Shown: positions 1 to 6,595 of the stretch, one piece after another
How positions within the stretch are numbered: the stretch's first letter is position 1
How the letters are laid out: every line of letters begins with the position of its first letter
NCBI GenBank assembly: GCA_900547285.1
Contig: URGF01000024.1
Location: 1-20,913 of the forward strand
Origin: an uncultured Collinsella sp.
GTDB lineage: Bacteria > Actinomycetota > Coriobacteriia > Coriobacteriales > Coriobacteriaceae
Direction: 5' to 3'
Length of the DNA stretch: 20,913 nt
Program-made: the position numbers and the translations under genes
The notes under the pieces: model-generated
The model's input: the letters and a program-made list of their open reading frames with translations, nothing else
The model's database searches: none
What the model was told of the DNA's origin: nothing

Positions 1-603
1 GGGTTTGACGAGCAGATTGTGGTCGAACTTGAGGCGCAGCGAGCGCACGATGTGGAAGTCGAACTGGGCGAGCAGGTCGTAGACAGCGTTGACCGAGCCG
101 GCGGTGGAGTTCTCGATGGGCAGCACGCCAAACTCGCAGAAGCCGTCGCGTACGGCGCGCATAACGCCTTCGAAGGTCTCGAAAAACGCGATGTCGGGCA
201 CGTCGAAGAGTTTGCACGCGGCGATTTGACTGTAAGCGCCCTCAACGCCCTGGCAGGCAACGGTGGCCGTTTGAGGGAAGGCCGTGTCGGAGGCTGCAGC
301 CGTGGCGTGGGCCTTTTGCGAGACGGTGATGCCCTTGAGCTCGTTGATGTATCGCTGCTGCTCGGCCTTGCTCATGCTCATGAGGAGACGGAACAGGGTG
401 ATGGTCTGCGCCTCGTAGCGCTCGGGCGCGCGGCTGGCGAGGTTGTTGAGTTTGGAGCGCTCGCGGGCGGGGTCAAAGACGGCCTTGCCCATCTCGATTT
501 TTGACTTGGCGACCTCGGTGGCAATGTCCATGCGCTCGACAAAGCTGTTGAGGAGCGTGGTGTCGATGCCATCGATGGCCTGGCGGATGTCAGCAAGGTC
601 CAT
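1..603 (-). CDS. pheA: Bifunctional chorismate mutase/prephenate dehydratase (P-protein), 3' part beyond window
   Basis: Converts chorismate to prephenate and then to phenylpyruvate, the committed branch to phenylalanine, in the cytoplasm. The 201 visible codons start at the ATG complementary to 601-603, with an AAAGGGG ribosome site about 7 nt upstream, and run off the window at base 1. Residues 1-90 look like an AroQ-type chorismate mutase helical domain (MDLADIRQAIDGIDTTLL start, then a helix carrying RMDIATEVAKSK). From about residue 112 the prephenate dehydratase domain begins, with GVEGAYS near 119-125 and PIENSTAGSV near 162-171, both typical of the family. The rest of the dehydratase domain and any C-terminal ACT regulatory domain lie outside. 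It is the last gene seen of the aro operon, but is separated from aroC by 136 nt holding a large hairpin, so its expression may be partly uncoupled. The family call is firm. Confidence 0.93.
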   Translation of the reverse strand, partial: MDLADIRQAIDGIDTTLLNSFVERMDIATEVAKSKIEMGKAVFDPARERSKLNNLASRAPERYEAQTITLFRLLMSMSKAEQQRYINELKGITVSQKAHATAAASDTAFPQTATVACQGVEGAYSQIAACKLFDVPDIAFFETFEGVMRAVRDGFCEFGVLPIENSTAGSVNAVYDLLAQFDFHIVRSLRLKFDHNLLVKP

Positions 604-622
604 AGGGACCCCTTTCACGTGT

Positions 623-702
623 CGGTGATTTTTCTGGGACGGGGATTAAAAAGTCATTAGTTACACAATGATTTTTTAATCCCCGTCCCAGAAAAATCAC
701 TG
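623..702. repeat. Long near-perfect inverted repeat (36-pair hairpin) between aroC and pheA
   Basis: Bases 625-652 are the exact reverse complement of 673-700 (28 perfect pairs). The stem continues inward through a G-T pair (653/672) and five more perfect pairs (654-658 with 667-671), leaving an 8-nt loop at 659-666. It continues outward through G624-T701 and C623-G702. The arm contains a CTGGGACGGGGATTAAAAA core. There is no U-run after either end, so it is not a textbook intrinsic terminator, although its stem would be extremely stable in RNA. Its symmetry and compactness (80 bp) suggest a dispersed palindromic element or MITE-like insertion rather than a simple terminator; that is inference. 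It lies in the only sizeable gap of the aro operon. Confidence 0.85.
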
Positions 703-711
703 GGTGGGCGT

Positions 712-731
712 GGGGGCCGGAGTTGGCCCCC
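712..731. other. Small GC hairpin just after aroC
   Basis: GGGGGCC at 712-718 pairs perfectly with GGCCCCC at 725-731 around a 6-nt loop, 8 nt beyond the aroC stop codon (reading the minus strand). No T-tract follows on the minus strand, so termination is not supported. It may act as a 3' mRNA-stabilising or processing structure between aroC and pheA. The hairpin is real in the sequence; its function is unknown. Confidence 0.4.
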
Positions 732-739
732 GGAGATTT

Positions 740-1837
740 TTAGCGCTGGGCGGCGTCTTCGAGGAGGGCGTCCCAGATGGCAAGGGCGGCGGCTGCCTCG
801 GCTACGGGGACAGCTCTGGGGACGATGCAGGGATCGTGGCGGCCGTGGACCGAGAGCTCGGCATTTTCCATAGCGTCCATGTCCACCGTCTGCTGCTCGC
901 GGCCAATGGAGGGCGTCGGCTTTACGGCCATGCGCCACATGACGGGCGCGCCGGTCGAAATACCGCCCAGGATGCCGCCGGCGTTGTTGGACTCGACCTC
1001 GATCTCGCCGGTCTCGGCATCGATGCGATACGGATCATTGTTCTCGCTGCCGCGCATGGCGGCCACGGCAAAGCCCATGCCAAACTCCACGCCCTTTACG
1101 GCTGGAATGCCAAACGCGATTTGCGCGATGCGGTTCTCGATGCCGTCGAACATGGGGTCGCCGATGCCCGCGGGAAGTCCGTAGATGCCGCACTCCACGA
1201 TGCCGCCGATGCTGTCAAGCTCGTCGCGCGCGGCTAGGATCTCCTCGCGCATGCGGCCGGCTGCGGCGGCGTCAATGCACGGCAGATCGTTCGTAAGGAT
1301 CGCCTTGCGGTCGGCCTCGCGATAGACCATATCGTCCATCGACAGGTCGGAGATGCCGCCGATCTGCGCGACGTGGGCCATGACCTGAATGCCGCGGGCC
1401 TCGAGTGCCTGCAGCGCAATGCCGCCGGCGATGCATAAGGGTGCCGTTAGGCGGCCGGAGAAATGCCCGCCACCAGCGACATCGTGCATGTTGTGATACT
1501 TCACGCGCGCAGGGAAGTCCGCATGTCCGGGACGGGGCTTGCGGCGCAGCTCGGAGTAATCCTTGGAGCGCGTGTTGGTGTTCTCGATAATCGCGGCGAT
1601 GGGCGCGCCGGTGGTATGTCCATCGACAACACCGGCGATGATGTGCGCGGCGTCGGCCTCGCGGCGTTTGGTTGCGGTCTCGTCGCGACCGGGGGCGCGA
1701 CGGTCGAGGAAGGCCTGCAGCTGCTCCTGGTCCACGGCGATGCCCGCCGGAATGCCATCGAGTGAGCAGCCGATGGCGGGGGAGTGCGACTGGCCGAAGA
1801 TGCTTAAGTGCAAGACGTTGCCAAAGGTCGAGGACAT
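740..1837 (-). CDS. aroC: Chorismate synthase
   Basis: Catalyses the last shikimate step, the FMN-dependent anti-1,4 elimination of phosphate from EPSP to give chorismate. The 365-aa length is typical. Family signatures are visible: FGQSHSPAIG at 14-23 with His18, RPGHAD at 102-107 with His105, GGGHFSGR at 122-129, and near the C terminus KPTPSI, QTVD and GRHDPCIVPRAVP. The first of these is usually written G-E-S-H-G, so the Gln-Ser-His-Ser form is a mild variant. The ATG lies 1 nt after the aroA stop codon, and its ribosome site (GAGGAGG) is inside the end of aroA, so the two are probably translationally coupled. Confidence 0.97.
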   Translation of the reverse strand: MSSTFGNVLHLSIFGQSHSPAIGCSLDGIPAGIAVDQEQLQAFLDRRAPGRDETATKRREADAAHIIAGVVDGHTTGAPIAAIIENTNTRSKDYSELRRKPRPGHADFPARVKYHNMHDVAGGGHFSGRLTAPLCIAGGIALQALEARGIQVMAHVAQIGGISDLSMDDMVYREADRKAILTNDLPCIDAAAAGRMREEILAARDELDSIGGIVECGIYGLPAGIGDPMFDGIENRIAQIAFGIPAVKGVEFGMGFAVAAMRGSENNDPYRIDAETGEIEVESNNAGGILGGISTGAPVMWRMAVKPTPSIGREQQTVDMDAMENAELSVHGRHDPCIVPRAVPVAEAAAALAIWDALLEDAAQR

Positions 1838-1838
1838 G

Positions 1839-3158
1839 CTATTCCTCCTCGAGTGTGACCTTGCCGCCCAGCAGGCGGTAGTGGTCGAAGAAATCGGGAT
1901 AGGACTTGTTGACGGCCTCGGCGCCGTGGATCACGCCCTCGCCGGTGGCGCGGCTCGCGGCGATAGCGGCCATCATGGCGATGCGATGGTCGTTGTGCGA
2001 ATCGACCTCGCCGCCGGTGAAGGCATCGACACCCTTGATGATGAGGTCATCGCCGGCAATGCGCACCTGCGCGCCCAGCGCGGTGAGCTCGCGGGTGGTG
2101 GTGACCAGACGGTCGGATTCCTTGATGCGCAGACGGGCGCAATCGCGAATAAAGGTGCGGCCCTGTGCCAGCGAGGCCACGGCCGAGATGACGGGCACCA
2201 GGTCCGGAATGTCGTGGGCACTCATCTCAAAGCCGGCGAGCTTGTCGGACTGCACGGTGGCGGCGTTGGTGGAGCGCACGATGCGGGCGCCAAAGCGCGA
2301 AAGCGCGGCAAGCACGTTACGGTCGCCCTGTGCGGAGCTCAGTGACACGCCCTCGACGGTGATTGGGTCGGTGCCGATGGCACCGGCGCACAGCCAAAAG
2401 GCGGCGTTGGACCAGTCGCCCTCGACGGCTACGCTGCCGGGCGTGCGGTACGAGCCGCTGCTCACGCGGAAGTTCGTGACCTCGGGCTGGTCGTCCTTGG
2501 CCGGAATGCGCTCGACGTTGACCTCGACGCCAAAGGCCTTCATGGCCTGTATCGTCAGGTTGATGTAGGGGCGGCTCTCGATAAGGCCGCATACCTGCAC
2601 GCAGGAGGGCTGGGCCAGCAGCGGGGCTGCCAGCAGCAGGCCCGAGATGTACTGCGAGCTCACGTTGCCCGGAAGCACAAAGGTGCCCGGGCGCATGCGG
2701 CCGCTCGTCTTGAGCGGAAAACCGCCCAGACCCTGTAGGTCGCAGCCGGCGGCGATGATCTCGTCCGAGAGCGGGGAGAGCGGGCGGGCGCCCAGGCGGC
2801 CCTGGCCTACGAAGGTGGCATCCGCACCCAGCGCGCAGGCGACAGGCAGCATAAAGCGCAGCGTGGAGCCACTTTCACCGCAGTCAAGCGTGCCGCCGGC
2901 AAGGGCCTTGAGCAGGCCAAACTCAACACTCTTCATGGTGGGGTGGAGCTGGAAGCCGTCCTCGACGGTCTCGATGCGAGCACCCAGTGCCGTAAGGCAG
3001 CGCACCGTGGCCTCGATGTCGGCGCAGGTGGTGTTGCAGGTGACGTGCGTCTCGCCGTTGGCAAGCGCAGCGCAGATGATGAGGCGATGCGCCATCGACT
3101 TGGACGCGATGGCGGGAACGGTGCCCTTAAGCGGGGACGGGGTGATGCGGGCTAGCAT
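1839..3158 (-). CDS. aroA: 3-phosphoshikimate 1-carboxyvinyltransferase (EPSP synthase)
   Basis: Joins PEP to shikimate-3-phosphate to form EPSP, the sixth shikimate step. The 439-aa protein has the expected substrate-binding and catalytic landmarks: K20-SMAH-R25 at the N terminus, DCGESGSTLRF at 92-102, SSQY at 167-170, DIPDLVP at 316-322 with the likely catalytic Asp319, and RLRIKESDR at 342-350 with Glu347, followed by DHRIAM at 390-395. The C-G-E-S-G-S form of the PEP loop resembles clostridial-type enzymes more than the enterobacterial one; this is from memory of the family. The start overlaps the end of aroB by 7 nt (ATGCTAG), which supports translational coupling. Confidence 0.97.
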   Translation of the reverse strand: MLARITPSPLKGTVPAIASKSMAHRLIICAALANGETHVTCNTTCADIEATVRCLTALGARIETVEDGFQLHPTMKSVEFGLLKALAGGTLDCGESGSTLRFMLPVACALGADATFVGQGRLGARPLSPLSDEIIAAGCDLQGLGGFPLKTSGRMRPGTFVLPGNVSSQYISGLLLAAPLLAQPSCVQVCGLIESRPYINLTIQAMKAFGVEVNVERIPAKDDQPEVTNFRVSSGSYRTPGSVAVEGDWSNAAFWLCAGAIGTDPITVEGVSLSSAQGDRNVLAALSRFGARIVRSTNAATVQSDKLAGFEMSAHDIPDLVPVISAVASLAQGRTFIRDCARLRIKESDRLVTTTRELTALGAQVRIAGDDLIIKGVDAFTGGEVDSHNDHRIAMMAAIAASRATGEGVIHGAEAVNKSYPDFFDHYRLLGGKVTLEEE

Positions 3159-4258
3159 GCGGATGCGTCTCCCTTCTGGCCGAGGCCCTCGGCAATGAGT
3201 TCGTGGAAAGTGGAAAGTGGCGTGCGGTCGATGCTGCAGCGGCCAATGCCGTGCGGAATCACCAGGTCGATGGTGTCGCCCGCGCGCTTCTTGTCGTGGA
3301 GCGCCTCGGCAAAGACGGCATCGGCATCTAGGTCGCAGCGGGTCTTGAGGCCATGGCGGGCGCAGAGTTCCTCAATACGACCGGGCAGTGCGGCATCGCA
3401 AACGCCGTGCAGGGCCGCGGCGCGCGTGATGATGCCCATGCCGATCGACACACAGTTGCCGTGTCCGAGCTCAAAGTGCTCGCAGGCCTCGACGGCGTGT
3501 CCGGCGCTGTGTCCAAAGTTGAGGAGCTTGCGCTGGTTGGTCTCGCGCTCGTCGGCGACGACCACGGCGCGCTTGATGTCGATATTGCGGGCGATGATGA
3601 GCGCTACGCGGGCCACGTCGCGGTTGAGCAGCTCCAGCGTGAGCGGGGTCTTCTCCAGCTCGGCGAAGAGCTCCGGGTCGGCGATCACGGCGTGCTTGAC
3701 GACCTCGCCGCAGCCGTCAGCGAACTGCTCGGGCGTGAGGGTCGCCAGGCATCCCACGTCGGCGATAACCACGCTTGGCTGCCAAAAGGCGCCGGCCAAG
3801 TTCTTGCCGGCAGCCAGGTCGATGGCGGTCTTGCCGCCCACCGACGAATCCACCATGGCGAGCAGGCTCGTCGGGATCTGCACAAACTTGCAGCCGCGCA
3901 TGTAGGTGGCGGCCACAAAGCCCGCCACGTCGCCCACGACACCGCCGCCGAGTGCCACGATCACGTCGGAGCGCGAAAGCTCGTGCTCGGCCACAAACTC
4001 CAAAATGGCAACATAGGTTTCGGCGCGCTTATGGGCCTCGCCGGCTTCGAAGGTGCAGATGCTCACCTCGTAGCCTGACGCCTCCAGGCTCTGCTTAACG
4101 GGCATCTGATAGAGCGGGCCCACGTTGGTGTCCGTCACGATGACGGCGCGGGTGCCGCCGGCGGTGGTGCGGACGAGCGGACCTGCCTGCTCCAGCAAAA
4201 ACGTGCCCACATGCACCTGGTAGGGGCGTGCGGTGTCGATATCGATAGTAATCGCCAT
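3152..4258 (-). CDS. aroB: 3-dehydroquinate synthase
   Basis: Cyclises DAHP to 3-dehydroquinate using NAD and a divalent metal, the second shikimate step. The 368-aa protein shows the NAD-binding GGGVVGD at 104-110, a long conserved stretch through PTSLLAMVDSSVGGKTAID (129-147), the DGCGEVVKHA segment (181-190) with the probable metal ligand Glu185, and LLNFGHSAGHAVE with His250, plus His266 in LGHG as the third ligand. A GAAAGGA ribosome site lies about 9 nt before the ATG. It follows tyrA by 36 nt and overlaps aroA by 7 nt. No unusual feature was noticed. Confidence 0.97.
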   Translation of the reverse strand: MAITIDIDTARPYQVHVGTFLLEQAGPLVRTTAGGTRAVIVTDTNVGPLYQMPVKQSLEASGYEVSICTFEAGEAHKRAETYVAILEFVAEHELSRSDVIVALGGGVVGDVAGFVAATYMRGCKFVQIPTSLLAMVDSSVGGKTAIDLAAGKNLAGAFWQPSVVIADVGCLATLTPEQFADGCGEVVKHAVIADPELFAELEKTPLTLELLNRDVARVALIIARNIDIKRAVVVADERETNQRKLLNFGHSAGHAVEACEHFELGHGNCVSIGMGIITRAAALHGVCDAALPGRIEELCARHGLKTRCDLDADAVFAEALHDKKRAGDTIDLVIPHGIGRCSIDRTPLSTFHELIAEGLGQKGDASAC

Positions 4259-4294
4259 AAGCTTCGGTCCTTTCGACCTGGCGTGATGGGTGGT

Positions 4295-5209
4295 CTAGTG
4301 GGAGGCCTCGTCGTCGAGCGCGCGCTTAATGCGGTCGCCCTCGGCAAGGAGATTCTCCAGATAGCGCTGGTCGCGGTCCTTAAGGGCGCGGCTGTAGGCG
4401 CCAAGCGATTCGATCAGATGGTCGATCTCGAAGGCGAGCGCATCGGCGTCGTCGATCATGAGCTCGGACCACATCTGAGGATTGAGGTGTGCCACGCGGG
4501 TGAGGTCGCGGTAGCTGCCGGCCGAAAAGCCGTGGTGGACCTGAGCGGTCGGGCTCTTAACATAGGCGTTGGAGACGACGTGCGCGAGCTGGCTCGTAAA
4601 GGCGATGACGCGGTCGTGCTCGGCGGCGCTCGTTACGCTGAACTTGCCAAAGCCCAGGGGACGTACCATCTCGCGCACCTGGCCCAAAAGCTCCAGCTTG
4701 AGTGCGTCGTCCACTGCGGGCGGTACAAGCACGAGCGGTGCGTCCTGGAACAGGTCGGCGCGGGAATGCGCGTAGCCCGAGAACTGCGTGCCCGCCATGG
4801 GGTGCGCGCCCACAAAGTAAAAACCGTGCTCGCGGGCAAGCTCAAAGGCGCGCTCGCACACGATGCCCTTGACGCCTACGGTGTCGATCACCACGGGGCC
4901 CATGATGGCCTCGGTGTCGGTGGCGTCGGCGAGTGCCTGGGCGTGCGCCTCGAGCCACTCGATGCAGGCCTCGGGGTAGCATGCCAGGACGATGATGTCG
5001 CACTCGCCGAGCGTCTCGTCGTTGAACTCGCCGGCAACGGTGCCCATGCTGGCGGCCGTCATGACGTCGTCATCGGGGTCCCAGGCCAGCACACGGATGC
5101 CCGCCTGCGCATAGCCGCGGGCAAAACTGCCGCCGATGAGGCCCAGGCCCACGATGCCGGCGCACTTGGGGCCACCCTGGTTAACGCGTGCGTTTCTCAC
5201 CGTGCCCAT
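4295..5209 (-). CDS. tyrA: Prephenate dehydrogenase
   Basis: Oxidatively decarboxylates prephenate to 4-hydroxyphenylpyruvate, the committed step to tyrosine. The 304-aa protein begins with a Rossmann dinucleotide site (GLGLIGG, 21-27) ending in an acidic residue after the second strand (Asp44), which fits NAD rather than NADP preference. The prephenate-binding GAHPMAGTQFSGY runs from 134 to 146 with His136. The C-terminal half is the helical dimerisation domain. There is no room for a C-terminal ACT domain, so feedback control by tyrosine, if any, is through the core enzyme. The ATG lies 3 nt after the aroF stop, with AGGAG inside the end of aroF. The call is to prephenate rather than arogenate dehydrogenase, which sequence reading alone cannot fully separate. 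Confidence 0.93.
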   Translation of the reverse strand: MGTVRNARVNQGGPKCAGIVGLGLIGGSFARGYAQAGIRVLAWDPDDDVMTAASMGTVAGEFNDETLGECDIIVLACYPEACIEWLEAHAQALADATDTEAIMGPVVIDTVGVKGIVCERAFELAREHGFYFVGAHPMAGTQFSGYAHSRADLFQDAPLVLVPPAVDDALKLELLGQVREMVRPLGFGKFSVTSAAEHDRVIAFTSQLAHVVSNAYVKSPTAQVHHGFSAGSYRDLTRVAHLNPQMWSELMIDDADALAFEIDHLIESLGAYSRALKDRDQRYLENLLAEGDRIKRALDDEASH

Positions 5210-5212
5210 GGG

Positions 5213-6238
5213 CTACTCCTGAACGGTCTCTTGGCAGACGACCTCGCGGATGGCGCGGATGCGGCGCATGGTGTCGTCGAACTGGTCGGGGGTGAGGGCC
5301 TGAGCGCCGTCGGACCAAGCATGGCTCGGGTCGTCGTGGACCTCGATCTCCAGACCGTTGGCGCCGCAGGCGGTCGCCGCGAGCGCCATAGGCTCAACGT
5401 AGCGGGTGTAGCCGGTGGCGTGGCTGGGGTCGGCAACGACGGGCAGGTGCGACAGGTGGTGGAGCACCGGCACGGCGTTGAGGTCGAAGGTGTTGCGGGT
5501 GCGGGTCTCGAAGGTGCGGATACCGCGCTCACACAGGATGACGTTGTCGTTGCCCTCGCTCATGATGTACTCGGCAGCCATGAGCAGCTCATCGATCGTG
5601 CCGGACATGCCGCGCTTAAGCAAGATTGGAGTCTTGGTCTTGCCGACCTCTTTGAGCAGAGGGAAGTTCTGGGCGTTGCGGGCGCCGATCTGCATGACGT
5701 CGATCTTCTTGTCCAGGAAGACCTGCACGTCGCGTGGGTCCATGATCTCGGTGACGATCGGCATATCGAGCTCGGCAGACGCCTCGCACAGCAGGTCCAG
5801 GCCGGCGGGGCCCATGCCCTGGTAGGCGTACGGGGAAGTGCGGGGCTTGTAGGCACCGCCGCGCAGCATCGTGGCACCGGCGGCTTTCACGCGGCGGGCG
5901 ATGCGGATGAGGTTCTCGCCCTCGACGGAGCACGGGCCGGCGATGACCTGGAACTGATCGCCGCCGATCTTGACGCCGTGGCCGCAGTCGATGACGGAGT
6001 CCTCGGGGTGGAACTTGCGGTTGGCGCGCTTGAACGGCTCGGAGACGCGCTGCACGCGCTCGACGACATCCATGGACTCGAGCAGGAACGGGTCGATCTT
6101 GGTCGTATCGCCCACCAGGCCGATGATCGTCTCATTCTCGCCGCGCGAGACATCGGTCTTCAGGCCCTTTTTCTCAATCCAGCTGACGATATGGCTGACG
6201 GCCTCGTCGCTGGCGCTCTGCTTTAAAATTGCAATCAT
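5213..6238 (-). CDS. aroF: 3-deoxy-7-phosphoheptulonate (DAHP) synthase, type I-beta with N-terminal regulatory domain
   Basis: Condenses PEP and erythrose-4-phosphate to DAHP, the entry to the shikimate pathway and usually its main control point. I start it at the ATG at 6238 (MIAILKQS), which has GAGAGG about 7 nt upstream and gives 341 aa, the normal size for the Thermotoga-type enzyme; an in-frame ATG at 6286 would add 16 residues with no ribosome site. Residues 1-70 look like the ferredoxin-like (ACT-like) domain that mediates Tyr/Phe inhibition in this subfamily. The barrel follows, with GPCSVEGE (101-108), RGGAYKPRTSPYAYQG (126-141), and candidate metal ligands Cys103, His273, Glu299 and Asp310. 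The symbol could equally be given as aroG or aroH; the family is clear. It is first in the operon, where pathway flux control would be expected. Confidence 0.96.
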   Translation of the reverse strand: MIAILKQSASDEAVSHIVSWIEKKGLKTDVSRGENETIIGLVGDTTKIDPFLLESMDVVERVQRVSEPFKRANRKFHPEDSVIDCGHGVKIGGDQFQVIAGPCSVEGENLIRIARRVKAAGATMLRGGAYKPRTSPYAYQGMGPAGLDLLCEASAELDMPIVTEIMDPRDVQVFLDKKIDVMQIGARNAQNFPLLKEVGKTKTPILLKRGMSGTIDELLMAAEYIMSEGNDNVILCERGIRTFETRTRNTFDLNAVPVLHHLSHLPVVADPSHATGYTRYVEPMALAATACGANGLEIEVHDDPSHAWSDGAQALTPDQFDDTMRRIRAIREVVCQETVQE

Positions 6239-6248
6239 GGTGTGCCTC

Positions 6249-6311
6249 TCACCTCGATGGATAACCCTTGCAAAAACGGCCCGCATCGCGAGCCGTGTAT
6301 ATATGGTGCAT
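6249..6311 (-). CDS. Possible 20-aa leader peptide before aroF
   Basis: An ATG at 6311 opens a 20-codon frame ending in TGA 10 nt before the aroF start. It encodes Tyr at 5 and 17 and Phe at 13, and runs through a terminator-like hairpin. No ribosome site precedes it, but a possible -10 element (TAGTAT, 6320-6325) would start transcription at or next to the ATG, so it could be a leaderless message, common in actinobacteria. Aromatic content is modest (three of 20) and not clustered, so a classic attenuator peptide is only a possibility. It may be chance. Confidence 0.22.
   Translation of the reverse strand: MHHIYTARDAGRFCKGYPSR
6272..6296 (-). terminator. Terminator-like hairpin in the aroF leader (candidate attenuator)
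   Basis: On the minus strand ACGGCTC (6296-6290) pairs with GGGCCGT (6282-6276) with one G-U pair. Two more G-C pairs can form inside, and the stem is followed directly by a run of T ending at 6272. This is the layout of a short intrinsic terminator, placed between the probable aroF promoter and the aroF start. It could attenuate the operon. No clear competing anti-terminator was found, so regulation is inferred only from position. Confidence 0.4.
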
Positions 6312-6319
6312 GAGAGTTT

Positions 6320-6349
6320 ATACTATCTGATTCGCTTTTGCCTTCTAAA
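6320..6349 (-). promoter_or_regulatory. aroF: Weak candidate promoter for the aro operon
   Basis: On the minus strand TTTAGA (6349-6344) and TAGTAT (6325-6320) are separated by 18 nt; each matches four of six sigma-70-type consensus bases. It points leftward to aroF, opposite to the tRNA promoter some 55 nt away. The match is modest; a nearby TATAAA (6322-6317) is an alternative -10 with no matching -35. Confidence 0.3.
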
Positions 6350-6401
6350 GTGAGCCGTTGCGCCGCGTCTTCCTCGGAATTGCAAAGCTTTTTCTTTTAT
6401 T

Positions 6402-6431
6402 TTGATAGCCCATAGTGCACTTGGGTATAAT
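6402..6431 (+). promoter_or_regulatory. Promoter of the tRNA-Arg gene
   Basis: TTGATA (6402-6407) and a perfect TATAAT (6426-6431) are 18 nt apart, and the tRNA begins 11 nt after the -10 box. This gives only a few nucleotides of 5' leader to be trimmed by RNase P. It is the best sigma-70-type match seen in the window, as expected for a stable RNA gene. Confidence 0.82.
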
Positions 6432-6442
6432 GCCAACCGTTG

Positions 6443-6519
6443 GCCCTATTAGCTCAGGGGATTAGAGCGTCTGCCTCCGGAGCAGAAGGCCGTTGGTTCG
6501 AATCCAACATGGGGCACCA
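6443..6519 (+). tRNA. tRNA-Arg (anticodon CCG), CCA encoded
   Basis: It folds as a complete cloverleaf: acceptor GCCCTAT pairs with ATGGGGC (one T-G pair), D-stem GCTC with GAGC, anticodon stem TCTGC with GCAGA around loop CTCCGGA, and T-stem GTTGG with CCAAC around TTCGAAT. The anticodon CCG reads the arginine codon CGG. Discriminator A6516 is followed by an encoded CCA. Total length is 77 nt. It is flanked by its own promoter and terminator, so it is a monocistronic tRNA gene. Confidence 0.97.
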
Positions 6520-6530
6520 TCGAACGTGAG

Positions 6531-6567
6531 ACCGTCCGAACCTCGCATGGTCCGGGCGGTTTTTCTT
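6531..6567 (+). terminator. Intrinsic terminator after tRNA-Arg
   Basis: ACCGTCCGAACC (6531-6542) pairs with GGTCCGGGCGGT (6549-6560), 12 positions with one mismatch and one G-U pair, around a 6-nt loop. TTTTCTT follows directly. It starts 11 nt after the CCA end, so it should end the tRNA transcript. The next gene starts only 28 nt downstream of it. Confidence 0.88.
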
Positions 6568-6595
6568 ATACCGACGCGACGTGATGGGACGTGGT

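Noticed and set aside
623..702. The long hairpin as an ordinary bidirectional terminator
   Set aside because: Neither strand has a T-run after the stem, and the stem is much longer than usual terminators; termination is still possible but not supported by the layout.
4211..6226. A 671-codon plus-strand open frame over the aroF-tyrA-aroB region
   Set aside because: It lies antisense to three clearly identified genes and its protein is Val/Gly/Ala/His/Asp-rich without recognisable motifs, as expected from a GC-rich shadow frame.
6239..6286. A 16-residue N-terminal extension of AroF from the ATG at 6286
   Set aside because: That ATG lies inside the terminator-like hairpin and has no ribosome site; the start at 6238 has one and gives the normal family length.
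6239..6442. T-box or other known riboswitch in the aroF leader
   Set aside because: I could not find a T-box core motif or specifier loop layout, and the leader of about 75 nt is too short for one.
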